From an uncultured Phascolarctobacterium sp. (lineage in GTDB: Bacteria > Bacillota > Negativicutes > Acidaminococcales > Acidaminococcaceae), in NCBI GenBank assembly GCA_900551745.1, contig URXA01000002.1:1-64000 (forward strand): 64,000 nt of DNA. Reading direction: 5' to 3'. Position numbers and translations under genes: made by a program. This document shows, one piece after another, positions 17,649 to 25,688 of the stretch. The stretch's first letter is position 1. Every line of letters starts with the position of its first letter. A model generated the notes under the pieces. It worked only from the letters and a program-made list of their open reading frames with translations, did not search any database and was not told the DNA's origin.

Positions 17649-19325
17649 ATGCGTAGTGAAGAAGTAAAGCTCGGTTCAACCAGAGCAGCTCACCGCTCTT
17701 TATTTTATGCGATGGGTTACACCGAAGAAGACTTAAAAAAACCGCTTATCGGCGTAGTTAACGCCCAAAACGAAATAATCCCCGGACATATGCACCTCGA
17801 CCAGATTGCCAAAGCTGTTAAACATGGTATTTTAGCTGCTGGCGGAACTCCGATCGAATTCCCTGCAATCGGTATCTGCGATGGCATTGCCATGGGTCAT
17901 AACGGTATGAAATATCCTCTCGCCAGCCGCGAACTTGTAGCCGACAGTATTGAAGCTGTAGCTAACGGTCACGCATTCGACGGACTTGTACTCATTCCTA
18001 ACTGTGATAAAATCGTGCCGGGTATGCTTATGGCAGCCGCACGTCTTAATATTCCCGCAATCGTTGTCAGCGGCGGGCCTATGCTTCCCGGACGTCTTAA
18101 CGGAACCGACATCAGTGTTTCCACTGTTTTTGAAGCCGCCGGTCGTTTTGAAGCAGGAAAAATCGACAAAACAGAACTAAGCATCATCGAACATGCCGCA
18201 TGTCCAGGCTGCGGCAGCTGTTCTGGTCTGTTCACTGCTAACACTATGAACTGCCTTACTGAAGTGCTTGGTATGGGCTTACCCGGTAACGGTACTATAC
18301 CAGCGGCTTACCAGGGTGCTCGTATCGCTCTTGCAAAACGTGCAGGTGCTAAAATTATGGACCTTATTGCTCAAAACCTATGTCCGCGTGATATTATGAC
18401 AATGGATGCTTTCGAAAATGCCATAACTGTTGATATGGCAATCGGTGGTTCTTCCAATACCGCCTTACATTTACCCGCGATCGCTCACGAAGCCGGCTTA
18501 GAATTGCCATTAGAATTATTTGATGAAATAAGCAAAAAAACGCCTTATCTGACTAAGCTTAGTCCTGGCGGCAGCCATCATATCATTGACCTTAACGAAG
18601 CTGGCGGAATCAATGCAGTAATGCATGAACTCAGCAAACTCGACCTGATTCATACGAAAGCAAAATCAGTAACAGGTCAGACTATGGAAGAAAATTTTGC
18701 CGATGCTGTTATCACCCGTCCTGATGTTATTCACAGCGTTGAGAATCCTTATCGTAAAACAGGCGGCATTGCTGTACTCAAAGGCAATATCGCCCCCGAC
18801 TGCAGCGTAGTCAAAGAAAGTGCAGTCGCCGAAGAAATGCTTGTACATTCAGGCCCTGCTAAAGTCTACGATTCAGAAGATGAAGCTATTGCGGCAATCT
18901 GCGGTAAGCAAATAGAAAAAGGTGATGTCGTAGTCATTCGTTATGAGGGCCCCAAAGGCGGACCAGGCATGCGCGAAATGCTCAATCCCACATCAGTACT
19001 GGCCGGTATGGGACTTGATAAAGATGTAGCACTCCTTACCGACGGACGTTTTTCCGGTGCGACCCGCGGGGCCTGTATCGGACACATTTCCCCTGAAGCA
19101 CGTGAAGGCGGTAATATTGCACTTATACAAAACGGTGATATCATAGAAATCGATATTCCCAACCGCACCCTTAACGTCAAAGTTTCTGATGAAGAACTGT
19201 CCAGACGTCGTGAAGCCTGGATATGCCCGCCTCCTAAAGTAACCAGCGGTTACTTAGCTCGTTATGCAGCCCTGGTTTCTTCAGCGGCAACAGGTGCTGT
19301 ACTTAAAGTACCTGATCAAAAATAA
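17649..19325 (+). CDS. ilvD: Dihydroxy-acid dehydratase
   Basis: 558 residues. IlvD dehydrates 2,3-dihydroxy-isovalerate and 2,3-dihydroxy-3-methylvalerate to the 2-oxo acids of valine and isoleucine. The iron-sulfur and active-site motifs are present: GICDGIAMGH, LIPNCDKIVPGM, ACPGCGSCSGLFTANTMNCL; the C-terminal DGRFSGATRGACIGHISPEA is also conserved. The longest frame starts 34 codons earlier, within the -35 box of the predicted promoter, so ATG 17649 with its AAAGAGGT site is the start. No other ilv gene is adjacent. A very long perfect hairpin terminates it. Confidence 0.98.
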   Translation: MRSEEVKLGSTRAAHRSLFYAMGYTEEDLKKPLIGVVNAQNEIIPGHMHLDQIAKAVKHGILAAGGTPIEFPAIGICDGIAMGHNGMKYPLASRELVADSIEAVANGHAFDGLVLIPNCDKIVPGMLMAAARLNIPAIVVSGGPMLPGRLNGTDISVSTVFEAAGRFEAGKIDKTELSIIEHAACPGCGSCSGLFTANTMNCLTEVLGMGLPGNGTIPAAYQGARIALAKRAGAKIMDLIAQNLCPRDIMTMDAFENAITVDMAIGGSSNTALHLPAIAHEAGLELPLELFDEISKKTPYLTKLSPGGSHHIIDLNEAGGINAVMHELSKLDLIHTKAKSVTGQTMEENFADAVITRPDVIHSVENPYRKTGGIAVLKGNIAPDCSVVKESAVAEEMLVHSGPAKVYDSEDEAIAAICGKQIEKGDVVVIRYEGPKGGPGMREMLNPTSVLAGMGLDKDVALLTDGRFSGATRGACIGHISPEAREGGNIALIQNGDIIEIDIPNRTLNVKVSDEELSRRREAWICPPPKVTSGYLARYAALVSSAATGAVLKVPDQK

Positions 19326-19337
19326 AATTTATATAGT

Positions 19338-19393
19338 AAAAATATCAATAAGCCCCTGCCGTTTTAAAACGGCAGGGGCTTATTGATATTTTT
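19338..19393. terminator. Exceptionally long perfect palindrome, terminator of ilvD
   Basis: 28 bases on each side (19338-19365 and 19366-19393) are perfect reverse complements, with GCCCCTGCCG/CGGCAGGGGC as the GC core, then AT-rich flanks ending in T6. It can act as a bidirectional terminator. The perfect pairing extends well past what termination needs. Confidence 0.9.
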
Positions 19394-19521
19394 TACTTAT
19401 TCCTAAACCGATATTTATTTTTAAAATTGTACAGTGCTCTCTTATTACATATACTCAGTTATTTGATAATTATCTGGCTATTTAAACATTTATATATATC
19501 ATTAACTCTATTACTTCCACC

Positions 19522-19547
19522 ATTGTAGAATCTGCCTATTCTACAAT
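19522..19547 (+). repeat. Inverted repeat just upstream of the 67-aa gene
   Basis: ATTGTAGAAT (19522-19531), 6-nt loop, ATTCTACAAT (19538-19547), perfect 10-bp arms, ending about 8 nt before the AAAGGAGG ribosome-binding site. Possible operator or 5' leader hairpin. There is no T-run, so it is not a terminator. Confidence 0.7.
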
Positions 19548-19571
19548 AATAACAGAAAGGAGGTGATAGTT

Positions 19572-19775
19572 ATGGACACTTTAACCTTTAATGGCAGCAC
19601 TTATAGCGGCACCTACACTCCTGGTAATAACGAAGCTCCTGGCACATTTACGGTGGTGGTTGGAATACCAGCGCCTTCTGTAGGCGACAATTTGACGTTA
19701 GCTAGAATAAATAGTCGAAATGTTTATATTCAAGATAGCGCAAATAACAACCAGTACATTGTAACCATTGCCTAA
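19572..19775 (+). CDS. Small protein of unknown function, 67 residues
   Basis: Not recognised. It opens MDTLTFNGSTYSGTYTPGN and continues with alternating beta-forming and Gly/Thr/Asn residues (GTFTVVVGIPAPSVGDNLTL), with no Cys, signal peptide or membrane helix, suggesting a small all-beta fold. The gene looks real: a perfect AAAGGAGG lies 8 nt before the ATG, a 10-bp inverted repeat precedes it, and a 42-bp palindromic terminator follows within 15 nt of the stop. GTG at 19563 would overlap the ribosome-binding site. No partner gene is evident. Confidence 0.7.
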   Translation: MDTLTFNGSTYSGTYTPGNNEAPGTFTVVVGIPAPSVGDNLTLARINSRNVYIQDSANNNQYIVTIA

Positions 19776-19788
19776 ATTTCTCTATATT

Positions 19789-19830
19789 GTAAAAGAAAAA
19801 GAATAACATATGTTATTCTTTTTCTTTTAC
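19789..19830. terminator. 42-bp perfect palindrome between two small convergent genes
   Basis: Symmetric about CATATG (19807-19812), with arms GTAAAAGAAAAAGAATAA and its complement. Converging genes end on both sides (stop at 19775 plus, 19827 minus); the minus-strand stop lies inside the palindrome. Its A/T-rich arms allow termination in both directions. Confidence 0.85.
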
Positions 19831-20012
19831 TTTTGATCCTCGTCCGAATTATTTTTATCACTATAAATTCTAAAGGCACTACGAAATACCAGAAAGAAAC
19901 ATAATAAAAGCGTTACTATATCCCCGCTGTCAGAAATATTGAAATTTAAACGCCGTAACACGAAAATATAAAGAAAAATCACAAAAATTATAGTGTAATC
20001 CTGCTGCTTCAT
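19827..20012 (-). CDS. Small hydrophobic membrane protein, unknown
   Basis: 61 residues, not recognised. Two likely membrane segments (TIIFVIFLYIFVL and IVTLLLCFFLVF) are joined by a short RRLNFNISDSGD loop, with a charged C-terminal tail (SDKNNSDEDQK). I start it at ATG 20012, with GGGGTG 7 nt upstream; the GTG three codons earlier lies in that site. It lies about 75 nt downstream of the hemolysin-III-like gene and may be cotranscribed with it. Confidence 0.5.
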   Translation of the reverse strand: MKQQDYTIIFVIFLYIFVLRRLNFNISDSGDIVTLLLCFFLVFRSAFRIYSDKNNSDEDQK

Positions 20013-20087
20013 TAACTTCACCCCAATATATTATGCCTCACTGGTTTTATTATACCATCTCCTGATATAAATACTGTATTTTATTAT

Positions 20088-20726
20088 TTACAAAACAAAA
20101 TACAGTACAAAAAAATAATGTAAAACACTACCTGCCATCACAAATAAATGCCATACAGAATGCATAAATTTATGTTTTTTATCAGCATAGAAAAAAATTC
20201 CTACTGTATAAGCTAATCCACCGCTCACTAACAACATTAGACCATCTGCAGGCAGCATTTTCCACAAATACGGCAAAGCAATAATAACAGACCATCCCAT
20301 AAGCACGTACATCAGCAACGACAGTTTTTCCCACTTGCTTAGACTTATAGCATTAAGCGTGATCCCTACAACTGTCAGCAGTAAATTTATGCCCAATAAC
20401 TGCCAACCTAACTCAGGCGGTAATAAAACGAGACAAATAGGTACATAACTGCCTAGAATCAAAAGAAAAATCGAACAATGGTCAAGTACCTGAAATATCT
20501 TTTTAGCAGTACTGTTTGTTAAAGCATGATATATTGTTGACATTAGATAAAGAAAAATCAGGCAAAAGCCATATATCGAAGCACTGACAATACCACTGAC
20601 GCTGCTGTTATAAGCTGCATAAACGATCAAAATTACAGTACCAATAACAGCCAGCAGTGCACCAATGCCATGCGAAACTGCATTGGCTATTTCTTCACCC
20701 AAAGACTGCCTATTCAAATTAGTCAT
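20088..20726 (-). CDS. Hemolysin III family (TrhA/PAQR-like) membrane protein
   Basis: 212 residues with seven membrane helices. Family motifs: ANAVSHGIGALLA in helix 1, STIYHAL, DHCSIFLLILGSYVP and a C-terminal HSVWHLFVMAGSVLHYF. The conserved Ser, Asp and three His form the presumed metal-hydrolase centre of the PAQR superfamily. Bacterial members affect membrane-lipid energetics; the hemolysin name is historical. The longer frame adds 16 residues; GGAGG 8 nt before ATG 20726 sets the start. Confidence 0.9.
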   Translation of the reverse strand: MTNLNRQSLGEEIANAVSHGIGALLAVIGTVILIVYAAYNSSVSGIVSASIYGFCLIFLYLMSTIYHALTNSTAKKIFQVLDHCSIFLLILGSYVPICLVLLPPELGWQLLGINLLLTVVGITLNAISLSKWEKLSLLMYVLMGWSVIIALPYLWKMLPADGLMLLVSGGLAYTVGIFFYADKKHKFMHSVWHLFVMAGSVLHYFFVLYFVL

Positions 20727-21085
20727 ATAATCAACCTCCAGCATTACGTAGTAAATTATAGCACGATCCATCAAAAAAAGTGTGACAAGAAGGTTAACCT
20801 CTTACTTTATTTTCAAAACCCTTTCTAAAAATAACTATTATCAACATTTTCTGAAATATAATCGAAACAATTAGTAAAAAGCATTATGAGTTCGATCTAA
20901 AGAGTAATAACGCTTCTAAATAAAAGATTTCCTTTAAAAACAATTATTTTAAACTTTTTTCCAAGTTTTTTAGCATTGCTTAATTCATATTTCTTTAATA
21001 TGATTAGTTCAGAAAGTAAAATTAAACTTCAAGAAAATTACTGAAATTTTTATGCAGATGTTTTTACAAGAAAGGATTGATTTTT
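20727..21085. other. AT-rich divergent intergenic region
   Basis: About 360 bases between the hemolysin-III-like gene (minus) and the pirin (plus). Apart from a predicted pirin promoter at 20976-21004 I see no gene, RNA or repeat that I can support. Confidence 0.5.
20976..21004 (+). promoter_or_regulatory. Predicted promoter of the pirin gene
   Basis: TTGCTT (20976-20981), 17-nt spacer, TATGAT (20999-21004), 80 nt upstream of the ATG at 21086. Consensus match only. Confidence 0.5.
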
Positions 21086-21937
21086 ATGACTACAAGAAAA
21101 ATAAAAAAATTAACTACAGGTCAACGTACTATTGATGGTGCAGGTGTACATCTGGTCCGTGTACTAGGTCACGATACAGTAATAGACTATGACCCGTTTT
21201 TAATGCTGGATTCTTTTGACTCACATAATCCTGTCGACTATATTAAAGGATTTCCTTTCCATCCCCACAGAGGAATCGAAACAATTTCTTATCTTGTTCA
21301 GGGTGAAATGACGCATCAAGATAGCTTAGGGAATAAAGGGACAATCCACAGCGGTGAAAGCCAATGGATGACTGCCGGCAGTGGTATCATGCACCAGGAA
21401 ATGCCCCAGGCGAGCAAACATATGCTTGGCGTACAGCTTTGGCTGAATCTGTCAAAAGAAGAAAAAATGACCGATCCAACATATTTTGACGTTACCGAAA
21501 ATATGATTGGCACAAAGAAAACAGACAGCGCTGTAATACATGTTCTTGCAGGTGAATATAACGATATAAAAGGTGTTGAACCTCCTCATATCAAAGCAAC
21601 TATCTATGACATAGAACTGCTGGCAGGAAAGTCAATCACACTGCCAACTAAACCCGAAGATAATGTTTTTATCTTTTTGATTAAAGGCAATGCTATAATA
21701 GACAGTGAAAATATTTCAGAAAAAACTGCCATTTTATTTAGTGAAGGTGATGAAATATCTGTCAGTGCTGAAGCAGATAAAAATTTACGTTTTCTGTTGT
21801 GTGCTGCTAAACCCTTAAAGGAACCTGTAACTTGGGGCGGCCCAATTGTAATGAATACTCGTGAAGAACTAAATGAAGCTTTTAAAGAACTTGACAAAGG
21901 AACTTTTATCAAACATAATGCAGCCCATCTTGATTAA
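21086..21937 (+). CDS. Pirin family protein
   Basis: 283 residues, bicupin. The N-terminal cupin carries the metal ligands in FHPHRGIETISYLVQGEMTHQDS and SGIMHQEMPQ (three His and a Glu). Pirins bind iron, and several bacterial ones have quercetinase activity or modulate pyruvate metabolism; the role here is unknown. The C-terminal cupin (VFIFLIKGNAIIDSE) lacks the metal His set, as usual. AAAGGA 9 nt before ATG 21086 sets the start; the frame opens three codons earlier at a TTG. It ends before a bidirectional hairpin shared with the tRNA gene. Confidence 0.92.
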   Translation: MTTRKIKKLTTGQRTIDGAGVHLVRVLGHDTVIDYDPFLMLDSFDSHNPVDYIKGFPFHPHRGIETISYLVQGEMTHQDSLGNKGTIHSGESQWMTAGSGIMHQEMPQASKHMLGVQLWLNLSKEEKMTDPTYFDVTENMIGTKKTDSAVIHVLAGEYNDIKGVEPPHIKATIYDIELLAGKSITLPTKPEDNVFIFLIKGNAIIDSENISEKTAILFSEGDEISVSAEADKNLRFLLCAAKPLKEPVTWGGPIVMNTREELNEAFKELDKGTFIKHNAAHLD

Positions 21938-21977
21938 CCAGTAATACTCTCCAAGTACTGTTAAACATAAAAAAATA

Positions 21978-22033
21978 CCCACCAAATAAAAAAGCCGCAA
22001 CCAAAGGTTGCGGCTTACTTTTTATTTGGTGGG
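21978..22033. terminator. Bidirectional terminator pairing into the tRNA 3' end
   Basis: Core stem AAGCCGCAACC/GGTTGCGGCTT with an AAA loop (21992-22016). Outside a small TAC bulge, 15 more bases pair perfectly (21978-21992 with 22019-22033). The right outer arm contains the CCCACCA 3' end of the minus-strand tRNA. It terminates the pirin on the plus strand and the tRNA on the minus strand (T6 after the core). Confidence 0.85.
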
Positions 22034-22101
22034 CCCAGCTGGGTTCGAACCAGCGACCAACCGGTTATGAGCCGGTGGCTCTACCACTGAGCTATAGGCC
22101 C
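22027..22101 (-). tRNA. tRNA with CAU anticodon (tRNA-Met, or tRNA-Ile2)
   Basis: A complete 75-nt cloverleaf with encoded CCA. The acceptor GGGCCTA pairs with TGGGCCC (one mismatch/wobble), the D arm is AGCTCAGTGGTAGAGC, the anticodon loop CTCATAA is closed by CCGG/CCGG, and the T loop is GGTTCGAACC. The anticodon is CAU. G1-C72 pairing rules out initiator tRNA. Elongator Met is the default; an isoleucine tRNA modified by TilS (lysidine) has the same anticodon and cannot be excluded by eye. Confidence 0.95.
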
Positions 22102-22137
22102 ATATTACCTTGCGTTGCCTCAATGGTCAACAATAAT

Positions 22138-22166
22138 ATTCTAAACAAATTCTGTCAGCTTGTCAA
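22138..22166 (-). promoter_or_regulatory. Promoter of the tRNA gene
   Basis: Minus strand TTGACA (22161-22166), 17 nt, TAGAAT (22138-22143), about 37 nt before the tRNA 5' end and just past the rpoD stop at 22178. So the tRNA has its own promoter and does not depend on rpoD transcription. Confidence 0.75.
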
Positions 22167-22177
22167 GTTAAACTGCC

Positions 22178-23761
22178 TTATTCCAAAAAGTCTTTTAACC
22201 GTTTACTACGGCTTGGATGGCGCAGCTTACGCAGAGCCTTGGCCTCGATTTGACGAATACGTTCTCTGGTTACGCCAAAATGCTGCCCTACTTCTTCCAG
22301 AGTGCGTGAACGTCCATCTTCCAAACCAAAACGTAGTTCTAAAACTTTCTTCTCACGCACAGTCAGTGTTTCCAATACTTCTTCCAGCTGCTCACGCAAT
22401 AAAGTGAACGAAGCAGCATCGGCTGGTGCCGGTGCGTCATGGTCTTCAATAAAATCTCCCAAATGTGAATCTTCTTCCTCACCTATAGGAGTTTCCAATG
22501 ATACCGGTTCCTGCGCGATTTTCATGATCTCACGAACACGATCAACAGTAGTATCCATTTCCTTTGCAATCTCTTCAGGCATAGGTTCCCGCCCAAGTTC
22601 CTGCAGCAGTTGACGCGATACGCGAATCAATTTATTGATCGTTTCCACCATATGTACTGGTATGCGAATAGTGCGTGCCTGGTCAGCAATAGCACGGGTG
22701 ATAGCCTGACGAATCCACCACGTAGCATAAGTACTGAATTTAAAACCTTTATTATAATCAAATTTTTCTACCGCTTTAATAAGTCCGAGATTACCTTCCT
22801 GAATAAGATCTAAAAATAGCATCCCACGGCCAACATAACGTTTTGCAATGCTGACAACCAAACGAAGATTAGCTTCTGATAAACAGCGTTTAGCAGCTTC
22901 ACCTTCTTCAAAAACTTCTTCCAGAAGTTTCCCATAATCTTCTTCAAGCGCCATATAACTGTCAAAAACAGCTGCGTCAGTTTCTTCAGGCAAGCGACGT
23001 TTGATCTCATCAAGTAAGGTTTTGATTTCAAACAGCGCATGTACTTCTTTATCACTTGTCTGACGATCGACTGCCATTTTATCACAGTCCGAGATCATCA
23101 CACTGTGTTCCTGCATCATACGTTGTAAATGCAAACGCTCATCTTTAGTAAACTCAACGATGAGATCCTGGTATTCAGACAATGTACAGGGCTTGCCTGC
23201 TGCGGATGCCTTCGCAATGATGCTAAGCACTTTTTCAACATTGCGCAGTTCGCAGCTTTTGTGCTCCTGCTCCAAATGTTTCTTGATTTTTTTGATCAGA
23301 GTAGCAGTTTTTTCTTTACCGCTGTAAGCAGGAACCAAAGCTGCCGGCAAAGACGAATTCATCAGCCTTTCAGCTTGTTTCCCCTTATCCATACGCTTAG
23401 CAAGCTTGATCTCATCTTCACCGATCAAAAGGGGTACACGACCTATTTCCTTGAGATACATCCGGACCGGATCATCAATACTTACGCCTTCAGGCACACT
23501 GAGATTAGCCAGCTCGGCTTCATTGATTTCTTCTGTGTCATCATCATTGACTGGCAATACATCATCTTCGCTGTTTTCATCGACTACGTCGATACCTTTT
23601 TGAGCGATCAACTCATACATGCTATCCATATCGTCCGGAGTCATATCTTCTACGTTTTGCATAGAATCCATAATTTCACGATAAGTGAGAACACCGCCGT
23701 GAGATTTTCCTTTAAGTAACAATTCCTCTACCTGGTCGGCAGAAATTTTAGTATTAGCCAT
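22178..23761 (-). CDS. rpoD: RNA polymerase primary sigma factor RpoD (SigA)
   Basis: 527 residues. Region 1.1 occupies about residues 1-80, region 1.2 is DDPVRMYLKEIGRVPLL (97-113), region 2 runs from SEANLRLVVSIAKRYVGRG through FSTYATWWIRQAITRAI, region 3 has RIPVHMVETINKL, and region 4 ends with GVTRERIRQIEAKALRKLRHP. Between regions 1.2 and 2.1, about residues 130-275, lies a helical insertion of some 145 residues that is absent from Bacillus SigA (371 residues) but corresponds in place to the proteobacterial non-conserved region. It follows dnaG in the classic dnaG-rpoD pair. GAAAGGAGG precedes the ATG. Confidence 0.98.
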   Translation of the reverse strand: MANTKISADQVEELLLKGKSHGGVLTYREIMDSMQNVEDMTPDDMDSMYELIAQKGIDVVDENSEDDVLPVNDDDTEEINEAELANLSVPEGVSIDDPVRMYLKEIGRVPLLIGEDEIKLAKRMDKGKQAERLMNSSLPAALVPAYSGKEKTATLIKKIKKHLEQEHKSCELRNVEKVLSIIAKASAAGKPCTLSEYQDLIVEFTKDERLHLQRMMQEHSVMISDCDKMAVDRQTSDKEVHALFEIKTLLDEIKRRLPEETDAAVFDSYMALEEDYGKLLEEVFEEGEAAKRCLSEANLRLVVSIAKRYVGRGMLFLDLIQEGNLGLIKAVEKFDYNKGFKFSTYATWWIRQAITRAIADQARTIRIPVHMVETINKLIRVSRQLLQELGREPMPEEIAKEMDTTVDRVREIMKIAQEPVSLETPIGEEEDSHLGDFIEDHDAPAPADAASFTLLREQLEEVLETLTVREKKVLELRFGLEDGRSRTLEEVGQHFGVTRERIRQIEAKALRKLRHPSRSKRLKDFLE

Positions 23762-23802
23762 GGTGTTCCCTCCTTTCGTTGCTTAATATCTGCTGTTGTT
23801 TT

Positions 23803-25584
23803 TTAATATAATTTTTTGATTTCATCTTTAATTTTCTGGCTTTCCGCAAGCTCCTGCAAAAAGCGGTCATCCCCCAAACGTTCATATTCGTCGGCACGCA
23901 GACGATGCTCCTCGTAGCGTCGTTCCAAAGCGCCCCTGCGCATCTGCCGCAGACAATCATCTACTAGTTTTTCACCGTTTTCCTCTGCAAGCTCTTTTGC
24001 CATAATCTGCGCCAGCTCTGCGGCCGCTTCATTTGAAAGTTCAGTAAAAAGCTCATCGGCAGCACTCTGCCTGCCAGCATCAAGCTGCTTAAGCAGCCCT
24101 TCATAGATTTCTCCACGAAATTTTGACATAAAACCGACATTATCAATTTTATCTCTGTAAACGAGTGCTAAATCGGTATTTTTTAAAATAACGTAAAGCA
24201 AAAGCTGCTCTGCTAAATCCTCAGCTGAAAGTACGCTGGGCTGTCTCTGCCATGCAGACACGACTTCCCTACGGTTATTCTTGCGGCTTAGTTTACGATA
24301 TTCACTCATGATTAGCCCTTCGTCAATTGTCAAACGTTGGGCCAGCGTTTTGATATGCTGTGCAACCTCAATTTCATTTTTGCACTCTAGTAGGAATGGT
24401 AGTATATTCGACACAGCTTCAACTTTTCCTGCTAAATTTGAAACATTATTTTGAGAAATAACATACTGCATCTGAAATTCTATACCCGAAACAGCTGTTT
24501 CAATCAGCCGCAGATAAGCATCTTTACCATGCTTGCGCACAAATTCATCAGGATCTTTCCCATCAGGCACTATGAGCACTCTGACTTTAAGCCCAGCTTC
24601 TTTAGCAATGCTTACTGCCCTTACAGTGGCCCGTTGTCCAGCTGCGTCGCTGTCATACGAAAAAACTACTTCATCAGCGGCACGAGCTAAAAGTTTAGCC
24701 TGCTCCTGCGCAAAAGCCGTCCCCATTGAAGCGACAGCCCAATCGATACCAGCAGCATGCAAACTGATTGCATCCATATAACCTTCCACAACCACTGCCT
24801 GTCTGCGTTTCTTTATCTCCTTTAAAGCCACATTCATCCCGAACAGAAGCGTTCTTTTATTAAACCACTCTGTTTCACCTGTATTCATGTATTTTGCCAT
24901 CTGTTGAGAATTTTGCTCTAAAATACGGCCGCCGAAACCAACGACATGACCACGTGGATCCTGAATAGGTATCATCACTCTGCCACGGAACTTATCCGTC
25001 GGCCCACGGTCATAGTTTACCGCCAGCCCGGCCTGCACCAACAATCTGGCACTGCATCCACGTTTTCCAAGTGCTGAAAGCAATGCGTTATAGTTCGGCA
25101 ATGCCACTCCAATCGAAAACCGTTCGATAATCTCATGTGTAATACCGCGTCCTGTAAGATACTCCTGCGCTTTAATGCCATAGTCAGTCTTCGTCAAACA
25201 GGCCTGAAAAAAACGTGTCGCCAGTTCATTAGCGGAAATAATCTGTTTTGCCTGTTTTTCGCGTTCCAGTTCAGCTTTAGTCTTTTCCTTTTCAGGAACA
25301 GCAATACCCAACTTATTCGCCAGTAGCTTTAAAGCCTCTGGGAACGTGCAATTTTCCATTTTCATCACAAAAGTAAAAACATCACCGCCAACATGACAGC
25401 CATAACAATAAAAAAAGTTCTTGTCCGGCGTTACAGAAAAGGACGGTGTTTTTTCTCCGTGGAAAGGGCAGCAACCCCAAAAGCTGCTACCGCGCTTTTT
25501 TAGCGGTACATATTCAGAAATTATCTCGACGATATTAGCTTGGGAGCGAACCTGCTCTTTAAAATCATCAAACATACCACTCAT
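23803..25584 (-). CDS. dnaG: DNA primase
   Basis: 593 residues. The N-terminal CHC2 zinc ribbon is CCPFHGEKTPSF...FFYCYGC (Cys, His, Cys, Cys). The RNA polymerase core follows, with FRGRVMIPIQD, the TOPRIM Glu in VVVEGYMDAISLHAAGI and the metal Asps in FSYDSDAAGQRAT. The C-terminal part would bind the replicative helicase DnaB. The start at 25584 has AGGAG 8 nt upstream; the frame extends 16 codons further without support. Lies between dgt and rpoD. Confidence 0.97.
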   Translation of the reverse strand: MSGMFDDFKEQVRSQANIVEIISEYVPLKKRGSSFWGCCPFHGEKTPSFSVTPDKNFFYCYGCHVGGDVFTFVMKMENCTFPEALKLLANKLGIAVPEKEKTKAELEREKQAKQIISANELATRFFQACLTKTDYGIKAQEYLTGRGITHEIIERFSIGVALPNYNALLSALGKRGCSARLLVQAGLAVNYDRGPTDKFRGRVMIPIQDPRGHVVGFGGRILEQNSQQMAKYMNTGETEWFNKRTLLFGMNVALKEIKKRRQAVVVEGYMDAISLHAAGIDWAVASMGTAFAQEQAKLLARAADEVVFSYDSDAAGQRATVRAVSIAKEAGLKVRVLIVPDGKDPDEFVRKHGKDAYLRLIETAVSGIEFQMQYVISQNNVSNLAGKVEAVSNILPFLLECKNEIEVAQHIKTLAQRLTIDEGLIMSEYRKLSRKNNRREVVSAWQRQPSVLSAEDLAEQLLLYVILKNTDLALVYRDKIDNVGFMSKFRGEIYEGLLKQLDAGRQSAADELFTELSNEAAAELAQIMAKELAEENGEKLVDDCLRQMRRGALERRYEEHRLRADEYERLGDDRFLQELAESQKIKDEIKKLY

Positions 25585-25688
25585 AATTTTTGCTCCTGTC
25601 ACCTCGAATACCATCTGATTTATTATATTCAATATTTAACAAAAAAATCCTCTTTTTAACGGTAGATAATTTTAGCATTACGACAAGT

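Noticed and set aside
23129..23719. A 196-codon plus-strand open frame antisense to rpoD
   Set aside because: Shadow frame across the sigma insertion; no start signal, Phe/His-rich random composition.
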